A DNA stretch of 64,000 nucleotides from Colwellia maritima (GTDB lineage: Bacteria > Pseudomonadota > Gammaproteobacteria > Enterobacterales > Alteromonadaceae), in assembly GCF_022669015.1 (NCBI RefSeq), contig NZ_JAKKSL010000002.1, positions 310,001 to 374,000 on the forward strand, written 5' to 3'. Under the pieces are notes generated by a model that was given only the letters and a program-made list of their open reading frames with translations, was not told the origin of the DNA and did no database searches. A program made the position numbers and the translations under genes. Below are positions 42,886 to 51,879 of the stretch, piece by piece. Within the stretch, counting starts at the first letter, position 1. Each line of letters opens with the position of its first letter.

Positions 42886-43355
42886 ACGGTTGCCTTCTTT
42901 ACACGTATCTTGTTGGTAAGTTTAACTATCCGGTACCTCCAATGTAATGCTAAATGAACTCCTAACATGGGCATAATAAGTGTGGCTGAGTCATGATGAA
43001 TCTTCGACCAAAAATCTTGTATTTGAATGGTTATATTTAAATCGGGTAACAACACTTCTGACACTAAAAAACCACTTGCGATAACAATTAACATCATCAC
43101 GTACAACAGATAGTTCCAAACGGTATTGAAACGCTCCTTGGCTGATATATTTGAACACAATCGTTTAAAGCTTTGTTTGATCCAATCCCAGTGCAACAAT
43201 AAATGAATTATAAAAGGTATGATAAACACAATACTGAGCCATTCATGTAACAAAATACCTGTTGATTGTGGTGCTGAAATTATCATAAAACTAATAAGGA
43301 ATATTAGATCCATAACGTAACGAGTTTTTTGTAAACTTTGTTTCCATTCAAACAT
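42882..43355 (-). CDS. DUF4405-type membrane protein, likely b-haem
   Basis: A 157-residue protein with four predicted transmembrane helices and regularly spaced histidines (LLHEWLSIVF, IHLLLHWDWI, SKIHHDSA, GVHLALHWRYR), the layout of DUF4405 / cytochrome b561-like haem proteins. It is in a row after the siderophore-interacting protein gene (48 bp gap) and overlaps the following small membrane protein. A ferric-reductase-type or electron-transfer role is inferred from context. Confidence 0.75.
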   Translation of the reverse strand: MFEWKQSLQKTRYVMDLIFLISFMIISAPQSTGILLHEWLSIVFIIPFIIHLLLHWDWIKQSFKRLCSNISAKERFNTVWNYLLYVMMLIVIASGFLVSEVLLPDLNITIQIQDFWSKIHHDSATLIMPMLGVHLALHWRYRIVKLTNKIRVKKATV

Positions 43356-43403
43356 ATTTTTTAGCCTTAATTTGCCTTAATTTGTTATGTATTGTACTGC
43401 TAA

Positions 43404-44129
43404 TTATTTTTTGTGGTTCCAATAAGCACTGGCATATAGTAATTTTTTATCATATTGGCAATGCTCGTTAAGGTAAGATTTTAATTGCCTTACCACACTC
43501 GCTTCTGCTGCAATAAATATAGCTGTATTAACCATGCTTTTTGGTTGTGATGCTAAAGCGATTAAAAATTCTTCAGTAAACTTATCAGGTGTAATTATCC
43601 AATTTATAGTGATGTTTTCGGGTGCATTAAAAGCCTGAATATCTGATGACTCTGGCACTTGTATCCACACATTGCCTTTAGCATCACCAGGTAACTGCTC
43701 TATTACCGCAGCAATGGCAGGTAATGCTGTAATATCGCCCATAAGTAAATGTGAATCAGCGTATAAGTCAGGATGTTTGGTATCACCAGGACCAACAATA
43801 CCTAGATGATCATCCGGCTGTGCATTGCCGGCCCAGTTTGTTGCTAAACCTTGATGATCATTGACCGCAAAGTCTAACGTGAGTTGTAACTTTTCTCGGT
43901 TAAATTCTCTAATAGTGTACGAACGCATCCACTTTTTAAAGCCAAAATACATGCCTAACTTAGGTATTTTAGTTTCAGCATTTGGATTAGGAAAAATAGC
44001 TTTAACGTGCGCACTTTTTTTATCATCAGGAAAATCAAATAGTTCGCTACCTGTTACAATAATTCGTTTCATGTGAGGAGACAAGTTAGTCACTGACTCA
44101 ACCGTTGTCATACGCATATTAGGACCCAT
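43404..44129 (-). CDS. Siderophore-interacting protein (FAD/NAD(P)H ferric-chelate reductase)
   Basis: A 241-residue cytoplasmic flavoprotein of the SIP/ViuB group. Signatures are MRSYTIREFN (FAD binding), LDFAVNDHQGLATNWA, DDHLGIVGPGD, LLMGDITALPAIAAVIEQL and a C-terminal LLYASAYWNHKK. It probably frees iron from imported chelates. It is divergent from a MarR regulator, with a large inverted repeat between them. Confidence 0.9.
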   Translation of the reverse strand: MGPNMRMTTVESVTNLSPHMKRIIVTGSELFDFPDDKKSAHVKAIFPNPNAETKIPKLGMYFGFKKWMRSYTIREFNREKLQLTLDFAVNDHQGLATNWAGNAQPDDHLGIVGPGDTKHPDLYADSHLLMGDITALPAIAAVIEQLPGDAKGNVWIQVPESSDIQAFNAPENITINWIITPDKFTEEFLIALASQPKSMVNTAIFIAAEASVVRQLKSYLNEHCQYDKKLLYASAYWNHKK

Positions 44130-44210
44130 AATATTCTCCTATTAAGTTGTTTTTACATAATTTTTAATATATCTAATGGCTTAGTTTGCATTACCAAGCG
44201 TAATTGATTA

Positions 44211-44268
44211 TAGTTGACTTTATCAACTAGGTTGTATGTTAGTTTAAAGTGGTTGATAAAGTCAACTA
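44211..44268. promoter_or_regulatory. Paired MarR-type operators between SIP and marR
   Basis: TAGTTGACTTTATCAAC at 44211-44227 and its exact reverse complement at 44252-44268. Each copy is itself palindromic (AGTTGA-N5-TCAACT in the first). This double operator lies in the divergent promoter region, the classic place for a MarR-family dimer to control itself and its neighbour. Confidence 0.75.
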
Positions 44269-44297
44269 TATTTTTAGTTATTAACCGTGGAGAAAAA

Positions 44298-44714
44298 ATG
44301 GAGTTAAGTGAAGCACTTTTTAGCTTGTTACATTCGGTACGCAATAACATTAGCCAACAAGTAAAGATATCTGACATAGACCTATCTTTAATGCACTTAA
44401 AATCATTAAAAATGATTTCAATGATTGATGAGTGCACAGGACAAAAAATCACTGAATTTATGGGGCGAGATAAAGCACAAGTCAATCGTTTAATTAAAGA
44501 GTTAGTCAATCAAGAATTGGTGATTAAAACTGATAACGTAAATGATGGACGCAGCCAGATTTTATCGTTGTCAGCGCGTGGCAACGAATGTATAAAAAAG
44601 TTTAAAATAATAGAAAATCAAGTAACAAGTAAAATGGCCAAAGATATTGCGCCTGAGGATATCGAAAACTTTATCCGACTAGCTAAAATATTTAAAATGA
44701 ATTTGATGAAATAA
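44298..44714 (+). CDS. MarR family transcriptional regulator
   Basis: A 138-residue winged-helix protein. The DNA-binding region reads ITEFMGRDKAQVNRLIKELV, followed by the wing NVNDGRSQILSLSARG. ATG 44298 was chosen because GGAG precedes it and it gives a normal MarR length; the frame is open 84 bp further upstream, but this would run through the operator. It probably controls itself and the divergent SIP operon. The signal is unknown. Confidence 0.85.
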   Translation: MELSEALFSLLHSVRNNISQQVKISDIDLSLMHLKSLKMISMIDECTGQKITEFMGRDKAQVNRLIKELVNQELVIKTDNVNDGRSQILSLSARGNECIKKFKIIENQVTSKMAKDIAPEDIENFIRLAKIFKMNLMK

Positions 44715-44731
44715 ATCACACAAGTACTTTT

Positions 44732-45436
44732 ATGCCCAATGCTCTTTCTATTCGCTCATATAGTACAAAGCCGAGTCATAGCCACCATTTTAATCAGTTG
44801 GTTTTACCATTAAAAGGCGTAATCCAAATTAGCGTGGCTAATTTTAATGGTAAAGTTGCCCCTGGTGAGTGTGTTGTAGTTAAGGCAGGTGAAGAACACC
44901 TTTTTACCGCAAACTGTGAAGCAAGATTCGTTGTTGCTGATTTGGATGTTTTACCTATTAACCTTTCATCTTCAGAGCAAATAGTCTTTGCTATCAATAC
45001 ATCACTTGTCAGTTATTTAGTTTTCATTGAGAAACAATTAGAGAACCAAATCAATGCTGCACTTGAAAATTCAATGTATGAAACATTTTTTCTACTACTT
45101 AAAGAACAGTCTTTACTACCGGTAATAGACACTAGAATTGGAAAAGCTACCACTTACATCGAACGCAATATTACAGAGAAGTTGGCTATTAGTCATTTAG
45201 CGAAAGTTGCCTTTTTAAGCGAAACACAATTTAAAAAATTATTTAAAACGCAAACGGGTTATACAGTATTGAGTTATATAACAATGCTTCGTATGGAAAA
45301 AGCACAAGCGCTACTTAGGCATACAGATTATTCTTTTCAATTGATCGGCGAAAAAGTTGGCTACCATGATCTGTCAACATTTAGCCGAAAATTTTCACAG
45401 TATTGCGGGTTATCACCAACGCAATTTAAAAAATAA
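44732..45436 (+). CDS. AraC family transcriptional regulator with cupin domain
   Basis: A 234-residue protein. The N-terminal cupin reads HSHHFNQLVLPLKGVIQISV; the C-terminal AraC/XylS domain has two helix-turn-helix units (LAISHLAKVAFLSETQFKKL and FQLIGEKVGYHDLSTFSRKF) and ends SPTQFKK. It starts 18 bp after marR and is followed after 103 bp by an EamA transporter, its likely target, as for many AraC-transporter pairs. Confidence 0.87.
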   Translation: MPNALSIRSYSTKPSHSHHFNQLVLPLKGVIQISVANFNGKVAPGECVVVKAGEEHLFTANCEARFVVADLDVLPINLSSSEQIVFAINTSLVSYLVFIEKQLENQINAALENSMYETFFLLLKEQSLLPVIDTRIGKATTYIERNITEKLAISHLAKVAFLSETQFKKLFKTQTGYTVLSYITMLRMEKAQALLRHTDYSFQLIGEKVGYHDLSTFSRKFSQYCGLSPTQFKK

Positions 45437-45539
45437 CATTAGAGCCTTAATTGTCAATAAAAGCGTCTGAATGGTCAAATTAGTAGAAGAATAAGTGGGT
45501 ATAGTTTATAGCACTGTTCAATATTTAATTTAACTGATT

Positions 45540-46481
45540 ATGGCAAATAAAATTGATATTTCTAAAGGCATTATTGCTATTGTTATTGCGAGTTTTTTGT
45601 GGGGAACTACAGGAACCGCAGCAAGTTATGCTCATCAAGTGAGCGCATTAGGTATTGGCGCTTTTTCGACTGGTATCGGCGGTATTTTGCTATTTGTTGC
45701 AGCACGTAAAAAAATACAGATCGATCTTTCATGTTTATTTTCTAGACCTATGGTTATTCTATTTGGTAGTGCATGTGTGGCGATTTACCCACTTGCCTTT
45801 TATAGCGCTATGCGTTTTTCAGGAGTAGCAATTGGTACGGTTGTGTCTATTGCGAGTGCACCATTTTTTGCGGTGCTTTTAGAGCGTCTGATCAGTAAAA
45901 AATCGGTATCAATAAAATGGGTTGTCAGCTTTATAATCGGTGTTCTGGGTATTGTGCTTTTGGTAATGGGCAGGTCGCATGAAAACAGTACGTTAGCTAA
46001 TGCAATGCTTCAAAATATAGGGGTTATGCTAGGTCTACTCGCCGGTTTAGCTTATGCGGGGTATTCTTGGGCAGCAAAACACTTAATTGAAAAGGGCGTG
46101 CACTCGCAATCAGCTGTAGCCGTGCAGTTTGGCATAGCTTCATGTTGTTTAATACCATCGTTATGGTTTACGGGTGACAATATTTTAGCAACAGTTACAA
46201 ACGCCTCTGTAGTTGTTTATATGGCTATTGCCCCTATGTTTTTAGGCTATTTACTTTTTGGTTTTGGTTTAAAAGTCATTGATGCAAGCAGGGCAACCTT
46301 AATTACCTTAATAGAGCCCTTAGTGGCAACTTTGCTAGCAATATTTATTGTTGGTGAAAGTTTTAAAATGATTGGTCGGGTTGGCATGGGGTTAGTCACC
46401 TTGTGTTTGTTATTACAAACACTCCCGTTTACTTTTAATACACAAAAAAAGGCAAGTGTTTCTACCCCGTTAATACAATAA
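45540..46481 (+). CDS. EamA/DMT family transporter
   Basis: A 313-residue inner-membrane protein with ten predicted helices in two EamA repeats: IVIASFLWGTTGTAASYAH at the start of the first and MLGLLAGLAYAGYSWAAKHL in the second, and LITLIEPLVATLLAIFIVGE, a family signature. The substrate (amino acid, metabolite or drug export) cannot be told from sequence. Confidence 0.85.
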   Translation: MANKIDISKGIIAIVIASFLWGTTGTAASYAHQVSALGIGAFSTGIGGILLFVAARKKIQIDLSCLFSRPMVILFGSACVAIYPLAFYSAMRFSGVAIGTVVSIASAPFFAVLLERLISKKSVSIKWVVSFIIGVLGIVLLVMGRSHENSTLANAMLQNIGVMLGLLAGLAYAGYSWAAKHLIEKGVHSQSAVAVQFGIASCCLIPSLWFTGDNILATVTNASVVVYMAIAPMFLGYLLFGFGLKVIDASRATLITLIEPLVATLLAIFIVGESFKMIGRVGMGLVTLCLLLQTLPFTFNTQKKASVSTPLIQ

Positions 46482-46529
46482 AAATAGCTATTTTATATAA
46501 ACTTACTCAACACTTTACAAATAAAAAAA

Positions 46530-46685
46530 GTGACAAAGACATTGATCTTAAACCACTCGTTTGAAATTGATGCGTGTGTCGATGTTATTATTCAATTAGC
46601 TGTTTATGCCGGTTTTCCGGCTGCTTTAAATGGCATGTTTGTAGCTAAAGAAGTATTTATTGAGAGATCAATAATCAAAGCCTAA
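46530..46685 (+). pseudogene. C-terminal fragment of a carboxymuconolactone decarboxylase-like protein
   Basis: Fifty-one codons from a GTG: ...[29 protein letters not shown]. This is the C-terminal helix pair of CMD/AhpD-like enzymes, without the catalytic Cys-His part, so it is a remnant. It was probably cut by the rearrangements that brought the MITE-like repeats downstream. Confidence 0.7.
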
Positions 46686-47181
46686 TAAATAAAGGGTAGG
46701 TTGCGCTTGCCGCAACTTAATCCTGTTGTTGAACAATGGCGGTGTAGCTGAGTCATCTTATAAGTAAATAAATAAAACTGAGAATACTTATCTGGCTTAC
46801 TTGTCTGACCACACACGATAAATCAAGATAATATCAAAACGTAAATTAGGTTTTTTATAATTAAATCAATTCACATCATGATCAGGTAAATGGATCGGAT
46901 AACAGTTTTATTAAGTGTAAAAAACTATTATGTGTGGCTTGATAAGTTATAAGTTAACACTAGAGAATTGAAGCATTTATTTAATGGTAAACAGGCAAAG
47001 AATAAAAGTAACAAAGGTTAATTATTTTTAGTTTGTTGTTATAAAATCATTTTTTATTCAAAAATCCTATTAATATTTGGATGTGTAGGGTTTTATATGA
47101 ATTAAATTTTCAAGCATATTGATATTAATGTGAATATTGTATACAGTTTGTTTCTGTTTACTTTTTGATTGCTTGATCATT
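46686..47181. other. Intergenic region, 496 bp, with a MITE-like repeat
   Basis: Holds the full MITE-like copy at 46804-46945. An inverted pair GTTGCG / CGCAAC at about 46697-46714 may be part of a small hairpin. Nothing else recognised. Confidence 0.5.
46804..46945. mobile_element. MITE-like element, copy A (about 142 bp)
   Basis: Starts GACCACACACGATAAATCAA and ends TTATGTGTGGCTTGATAA; the ends are inverted repeats of each other. The interior (AATATCAAAACG, AATCAATTCACATCATG, GGATAACAG, AAGTGTAAAAA) matches copy B at 49645-49787 base for base in most places. No open reading frame inside. Confidence 0.75.
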
Positions 47182-48490
47182 ATGCTTAAAAATCTTATCA
47201 CTTTTCTATTTCTGTTGATGATAGCGCTGATAACTTCTAGCTGTGCTGATGAGCAAAATTTATCACAGGAAAACCCCGCTATGACAATAGATTCAATAGC
47301 AGAAGGTTATGTAAAATTGTCATTATTAATAGGCCAACACCATGATGCCTATATTGATGCCTATTATGGACCTAAAGCATGGCAACCAACAGGGCCACGT
47401 AAACCTCTTGAGGAACTGCTTACCCAATCACGCCAACTCAGTAATTCATTATCACATTTAAAGATAGATGATGAGTCTACACAACGAGTTGCGTTTTTAA
47501 AGATTCAAATTGACGCAGCAAGCTACTTTATTGAACACCTACTTATGGTGGATGAAAAAAGTGCTTTTGATGACGAATCAAAAGGGCTTTATGATGCTAT
47601 CTCGCCAGATGTTAATTTAGTCCAATTAGATATTGTGTTGGTTGAATTAGATCAATTACTGGAAGGTGAGGGGAATTTAAATAGTCGATTAAGCCAATTT
47701 AATGATCAGTTTGTTATACCTAAAGATAAACTTGAGAGTGTTTTTAGTGCAGCAATCAATGAAGCAAGAAGCCGAACTAAACGTTATATCAACTTGCCAT
47801 CCAATGAGCATTTTACCCTTGAATATGTCACCGACAAAGTTTGGAGTGGTTACAACTGGTATAAAGGTAATAATTATAGTCTTATTCAAATTAATACGGA
47901 TTACCCCATTCATATTGATCGAGCCATCGATTTAGCTAGCCATGAAGGATACCCAGGTCACCATGTTTTTAATTCATTAATGGAGCAGCATTTAGTGAAT
48001 AAAAACGGTTGGCTTGAATACAGTGTATATCCGTTGTTTTCTCCTATGTCATTATTAGCTGAGGGCAGTGCTAATTATGGGATTGAAGTGGCTTTTCCTC
48101 ATCATGAACGTAGGGACTTTGAACGTAATGTGTTATTTAAGTTAGTCGATCAATCCTGAAAGCGCTAATTTATATTATCAAGTGCAAGCACTACTCACAA
48201 AATTGTCGTATGCAGGAAACTATGTCGCTAAACATTATTTAGATGGCGATATATCAAAAGAAAAAGCGGTTTCTTTACTGATGAAATATAGCTTAAGCAC
48301 AGAAGAAAAATCGCTTCAGCGTATTGGTTTTATCGAAGCGAATAGAGCCTATGTGATTAACTATAATTTAGGACAAGATATCGTCAAAGCGTATATTGAA
48401 AAACAAGCGCAAGGAGATGATGAAAAACGTTGGCAAGTGTTTTCTCAGCTACTCGCATTTCCTAAAACAGCTTCAATGATGAAAAACTAA
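47182..48490 (+). CDS. DUF885-type lipoprotein, metallopeptidase-like, one frameshift
   Basis: A lipoprotein (LITSSCADEQ lipobox) of about 435 residues. The signature DLASHEGYPGHHVFNSLMEQ contains the HExxH-like HEGYPGHH site of DUF885 proteins, which are probable zinc carboxypeptidases; LLAEGSANYGIEVAFP would supply the Glu ligand. The break is near 48150: one extra base (GATCAATCC) ends the first part; it continues as NPESANLYYQVQALLTKLS. I favour the ATG at 47182 as the start of the signal peptide over one 45 bp upstream. Likely periplasmic peptidase. Confidence 0.8.
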
Positions 48491-48526
48491 ACCATCCACT
48501 GTTACGTTAATAAGAACAAATTAATC

Positions 48527-49405
48527 ATGATAAATAAATTTACCCAATATAGCGTTATTTCGTTGAGCCTAATAGCAACGACATGTTTTGCAAATGACAA
48601 TGCTGAAGATTCAATTGAATCTGTTTTAAGTCAAGTTAATGTGTGTAGTCCTACAATTACGCTTCGATCTGAATCTTTATCGAAGAAACAAGTCAATGAT
48701 GCATGCCTTATGCTCAGTAAACAAGAGGCAAAGTTTCATGCCTTGTTTCATACAAAAGGGAAGCCTGTCGCCAATGATAATAATACGAGTATGCGTGCTA
48801 ATATTTACTCCGATCGTGACTCGTACGTAAAACATGTGACTAACCACTTTAATGTACCTAGTGATAATGGCGGCATGTATTTAGAAGGTTTACCACATCT
48901 AACCAGTAACCATGCGGAATTTGTTGCTTATGAACGTAATGGTGAAATTTGGAACCTGAGACATGAATATGTTCATTACTTAGATGGACGGTTTAATAGT
49001 TATGGTGATTTTTGTGCTTCGTTACATGACAACCACTCCGCACCTGAATATTGCCCGGAGCCAAGCCCTGTATATCCACATCTAGTATGGTGGGGAGAGG
49101 GGATTGCAGAGTATATTGCTCAAGGTGATTATGTGCCTAAAACGATAACAAAATCAGATGACAAACGTTATAAATTAAGCGAACTCTTCAATACCAGTTA
49201 TGAGCATAATGGTGGTTCAGTGCGGGTATATGAATGGGGGTATTTGGCAACGCGTTTTATGATGGAAAAGCATCGCGATGAAATTGAAAAAATGTTGCAG
49301 TTAACAAGAAAAGGTTACTATGCTCGATACCAAGCATTAGCGGCTCAATGGGGAACTCGTTTTGATGATGAATTTATTGATTGGCCGGAGAAATTAACAC
49401 AATAA
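48527..49405 (+). CDS. Secreted M9 collagenase-like metallopeptidase, catalytic domain only
   Basis: A 292-residue protein with a signal peptide (MINKFTQYSVISLSLIATTC FA). The site NLRHEYVHYLDGRF (HExxH) followed by HLVWWGEGIAEYIAQGDY (Glu ligand) matches the M9 collagenase catalytic core. Vibrio and Clostridium collagenases are far longer, with activator, PKD and collagen-binding domains; none is present here. It follows the DUF885 gene by 36 bp and may share its transcript. Confidence 0.8.
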   Translation: MINKFTQYSVISLSLIATTCFANDNAEDSIESVLSQVNVCSPTITLRSESLSKKQVNDACLMLSKQEAKFHALFHTKGKPVANDNNTSMRANIYSDRDSYVKHVTNHFNVPSDNGGMYLEGLPHLTSNHAEFVAYERNGEIWNLRHEYVHYLDGRFNSYGDFCASLHDNHSAPEYCPEPSPVYPHLVWWGEGIAEYIAQGDYVPKTITKSDDKRYKLSELFNTSYEHNGGSVRVYEWGYLATRFMMEKHRDEIEKMLQLTRKGYYARYQALAAQWGTRFDDEFIDWPEKLTQ

Positions 49406-49492
49406 AATAAATGTAAATTTAAATTGAACTAAAGCGAAAAAGTACACTCTTAACTATTAGTAATGTTATTTCCCTTAGTGTTTTATGTTTTT

Positions 49493-49522
49493 ATGCGTCT
49501 ATGTTTATAGACGCATTTTTTT
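49493..49522 (+). terminator. Rho-independent terminator after the collagenase-like gene
   Basis: ATGCGTCTA / TAGACGCAT stem followed by a run of seven T (ATTTTTTTG). Confidence 0.88.
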
Positions 49523-49644
49523 GCCTATTATTTACACAACACCACTAATGTTGAGTAAACGTCCGGCAAACAGCACATTGATTGATTTAGCATAAATATT
49601 TGCAAAGTTAATATTTTGACCTAACTTTATTGATGTTGAGTACT

Positions 49645-49787
49645 TATCAGGGCAACCACGATAAATCAAAATAATATCAAAACGTCAATTAGGTTATTCA
49701 TTATTAAATCAATTCACATCATGGTCAGGTATATGGTTCGGATAACAGGATTAATAAGTGTAAAAAGTTATTATGGGTGGCCTGGTA
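49645..49787. mobile_element. MITE-like element, copy B (about 143 bp)
   Basis: Starts ATCAGGGCAACCACGATAAA and ends TTATTATGGGTGGCCTGGTA, inverted with respect to each other. The interior matches copy A. Isolated ends of the same type lie at 6941, 51075, 54483-54538 and 55173. Confidence 0.75.
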
Positions 49788-49844
49788 AAATCCATAAAGT
49801 TACTAGACCACTATTTCGTTAAGTTAACGATGTAAAAAATAATA

Positions 49845-49947
49845 TCGCTAAAAACGTACACGTTTTTGATTGTTAAAAGAAAATAATCCAGTTAGAGTAT
49901 TTTGATTAATAAATAATATAAAAACGAGTTAATCTACAAGCTCGTTA
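49845..49947 (+). repeat. IS1182-type 3' end fused to a cassette-site-like hairpin, copy 1
   Basis: Encodes ...NNIAKNVHVFDC-stop, the last codons of a transposase, then CCAGTTAGAGTATTTTGATT and AACGAGTTAATCTACAAGCTCGTTAAG. The same block recurs at 52013-52122. In both, the final AACGAG / CTCGTT hairpin directly precedes a new gene unit. Confidence 0.7.
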
Positions 49948-49976
49948 AGTTTCACCCCGAGGAAGTATTGTTCTTA

Positions 49977-50529
49977 ATGGAAAGTTTAAAAATTTTGGCA
50001 TTGTCGGGGAGCCTTCGTAAACACTCATACAATTCCGCAGCAATAAATGCACTAAAGATATTAGCGCCCAAAGAATGTTGAAATAGTTGTCGGTGACATT
50101 GGTGATTTACCTTTATTCAACCCAGACCGTGAGAATGAGAGTATTCCATCTTTAGAAAACCTGAAAAAATTTCTAAATAAATCATCAGGGTTAATATTGG
50201 CAACACCCGAATATGCTCATGGTATTAGTGGCCCGTTAAAAAATGCTCTTGACTGGTTGGTAAGTGGAGTAGAATTTCCATACAAGCCTATAATGCTTAT
50301 AAATACATCACCACGAGCATCTCATGCGCAAACGCACTTACGAGAAGTCCTTATAACTATGTCTGGTAACATCATTGAAAAAGCTTATGTTTCCATACCG
50401 TTGCTCAGCAGTGGTTTAGATTGTGATGGGATCATTAAAAACAAGGCTATCGCAAGTATTTTACAGGAAGGTCTCAATAGATTTTGTGACGAAATCCAAG
50501 CTCAAAAACTTAACAAACGCGTCAATTAG
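49977..50529 (+). CDS. NADPH-dependent FMN reductase, one frameshift, first cassette
   Basis: A flavodoxin-like quinone/FMN reductase of about 184 residues. Start ATG 49977 reads MESLKILALSGSLRKHSYNS, with the SGSLR phosphate-binding loop; ATPEYAHGISGPLKNALDWL is the FMN-binding signature. The break is near 50079 (CCC, two C expected); correction gives ...LAPKNVEIVVGDIGDLPLFN. The unit starts at a GTTAAGTTT junction 33 bp upstream, and the stop codon lies inside the attC-like site downstream. It may act in detoxifying azo- or quinone compounds. Confidence 0.85.
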
Positions 50530-50568
50530 TACGCTCACAAGCTCACACCTATTTCGTGAGCGTTAGCA
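50506..50568 (+). other. Candidate integron attC site 1
   Basis: 5' core AAACTTAAC (ACTTAAC fits RYYYAAC) followed by AAACGC, inner inverted repeat GCTCAC / GTGAGC, and 3' core GCGTTAGCA. The 5' core is the exact reverse complement of GTTAAGTTT at 49944-49952, the start of the same unit. Length about 60 bp, as for short attC sites. The cut would fall between 50562 and 50563. Confidence 0.75.
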
Positions 50569-50584
50569 ATATTCAAGAGTCCGT

Positions 50585-51055
50585 ATGCAAATTAATTTTA
50601 AAGTGGCTAAATTAGAGGATTCAGAGGTCATCGGTTCTCTGGTTGTTGATCTTACAAATGAAATATGTAAATTAACCAAAGCACAGCATTTTGATATTAG
50701 CCTCAGTAGCACAATTAAGCGTTGTCGTGAACTAATTCGTGACGGACATTACGTTGCTATTATTGGTGAATATCATAATAACCCCGTTGCCGTTGTTACT
50801 TTTACAGAAGCATATGCTTTATACGGTGGCAAAATTGGTGTGATCCAAGAGTTCTATGTTTCTCCTGAATTTAGGGCTTCTGGTGTGGGTTCTATGTTAA
50901 TAGAACAAGTTAAAAAATACGGAAAGCAAAATGATTGGTCATGCATAGAGTTATGTACTCCACCTTTACCCGAATTTGAGCGAACATTAAACTTTTACCA
51001 AAAAAATGGTTTAATACCTGTTGGTGGTCGTAAAATGAGGCAGGCATTGGAGTAA
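50585..51055 (+). CDS. GNAT family N-acetyltransferase, second cassette
   Basis: A 156-residue acetyl-CoA-dependent acyltransferase. The acetyl-CoA loop region reads IQEFYVSPEFRASGVGSMLI, followed by CIELCTPPLPEFERTLNFYQ and KNGLIPVGG. The gene starts 22 bp after the cassette junction, leaving no room for its own promoter, as usual in cassettes. The substrate is unknown; such cassettes are often linked to antibiotic or metabolite modification. Confidence 0.87.
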   Translation: MQINFKVAKLEDSEVIGSLVVDLTNEICKLTKAQHFDISLSSTIKRCRELIRDGHYVAIIGEYHNNPVAVVTFTEAYALYGGKIGVIQEFYVSPEFRASGVGSMLIEQVKKYGKQNDWSCIELCTPPLPEFERTLNFYQKNGLIPVGGRKMRQALE

Positions 51056-51057
51056 AA

Positions 51058-51074
51058 TATTGCTAACAGAATTA
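51058..51074 (+). other. 5' core of a truncated attC site (site 2)
   Basis: TATTGCTAAC, starting 3 bp after the GNAT stop, is the exact 10-bp reverse complement of GTTAGCAATA at the start of the GNAT unit (50562-50571). The rest of the site is replaced by a MITE end and an IS110 remnant. Confidence 0.7.
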
Positions 51075-51096
51075 ATCAGGCCACCCATGATAAATC
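51075..51096 (+). repeat. Isolated MITE terminus
   Basis: ATCAGGCCACCCATGATAAA, the consensus end of the MITE-like family, at the break between the attC remnant and the IS110 remnant. Confidence 0.65.
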
Positions 51097-51393
51097 CTTG
51101 ACTCGGTTACCTGATTTTTTAGGGATGAGTGATGGGGCAACGATATCGCAACAATGGTTAAACTGGTTAATAGTCGGTAAATCCAGTACCCACATGGGTC
51201 AACTCAATAAATGTAATGTTGTCTTTGGGTATTTGGACTGTAGTTGCCTTGCAAGTTTAATAAAGGATGATTTATTGGTGTTCATTTTACCCAAGGACTC
51301 AGGTTTAGCACCACGGTCATCTTTTAAAACAGCAATTTGGGTAAACGTTTTAAGTGTATAGAATCCGATAAAAATTATGTTAAAGTTATTCAT
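51097..51393 (-). pseudogene. IS110-family transposase, N-terminal remnant
   Basis: Minus-strand text reads MNNFNIIFIGFYTLKTFTQI AV..., SFIKLARQLQSKYPKTTLHL, then after a frame change the conserved IVAPSLIPKKSGNRVK. This is the DEDD-type N-terminus of IS110/IS1111 transposases, where the motif normally continues TDRRDA. It has lost its frame and is cut at the MITE end. Some IS1111-group elements insert into attC sites, which suits the location. Confidence 0.7.
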
Positions 51394-51448
51394 GCTAGCC
51401 TCGTGAAATCAATATGTCTCGTGTTTTAATCAAACTAAGGAGTGTTAA

Positions 51449-51829
51449 ATGGAATTAGGTGCATTTTCAATAAGCTTGTCGGTTAGTAACATCGAAGAGT
51501 CTAAAGTCTTTTATCAAAAATTGGGTTTTGAGATAGTTGGGGGAGATCAATCTCAAAATTGGTTAGTTCTAAAAAACGGAAATCATAAAGTAGGATTATT
51601 TCAGGGAATGTTTGAAGGGAATATAATGACATTCAATCCTGGTTGGGATCAAAGCCGTAAAACATTAGAATCATTTACAGACGTTAGAGAACTTTTAAAT
51701 GAGTTTGAGGCTCAAGGTGTCAATATAATACAAAAATCTATTAACGGTGAAAGTGGCCCTTCTAGTTTCTCTTTTAAAGATCCTGATGGTAACTCAATCC
51801 TAATTGACCAAACATGTGTAAACAACTAA
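51449..51829 (+). CDS. VOC/glyoxalase-like protein
   Basis: A 126-residue vicinal-oxygen-chelate fold protein: ISLSVSNIEESKVFYQKLGF at the start and SFSFKDPDGNSILIDQT at the end. AAGGAG precedes the ATG. It could be a lyase, a dioxygenase or a drug-binding protein (as for fosfomycin- and bleomycin-resistance proteins); conserved metal ligands are not evident, since the first strand lacks the usual His. It sits between IS110 and IS1182 remnants. Its own cassette ends are not recognisable. Confidence 0.82.
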   Translation: MELGAFSISLSVSNIEESKVFYQKLGFEIVGGDQSQNWLVLKNGNHKVGLFQGMFEGNIMTFNPGWDQSRKTLESFTDVRELLNEFEAQGVNIIQKSINGESGPSSFSFKDPDGNSILIDQTCVNN

Positions 51830-51879
51830 ACTACATTGACAAAATGAAAGTTAAAATAGATAGCCCAATAGGTCGTCCG

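Larger units (their letters stand above)
49406..49976. other. Intergenic region, 571 bp, left edge of the cassette array
   Basis: Contains a terminator (49493-49522), the full MITE-like copy B, an IS1182-type 3' end (49845-49920) and a cassette junction at 49944/49945. No gene seen. Confidence 0.6.

Noticed and set aside
44153..44509. Minus-strand frame of 118 codons over the MarR operator and gene
   Set aside because: Antisense to a clear MarR gene; no family similarity and no ribosome site.
51098..51361. Plus-strand open frame of 87 codons
   Set aside because: It is the shadow of the IS110-type remnant on the opposite strand, where recognisable transposase text (IVAPSLIPKKSGNRVK) is read.
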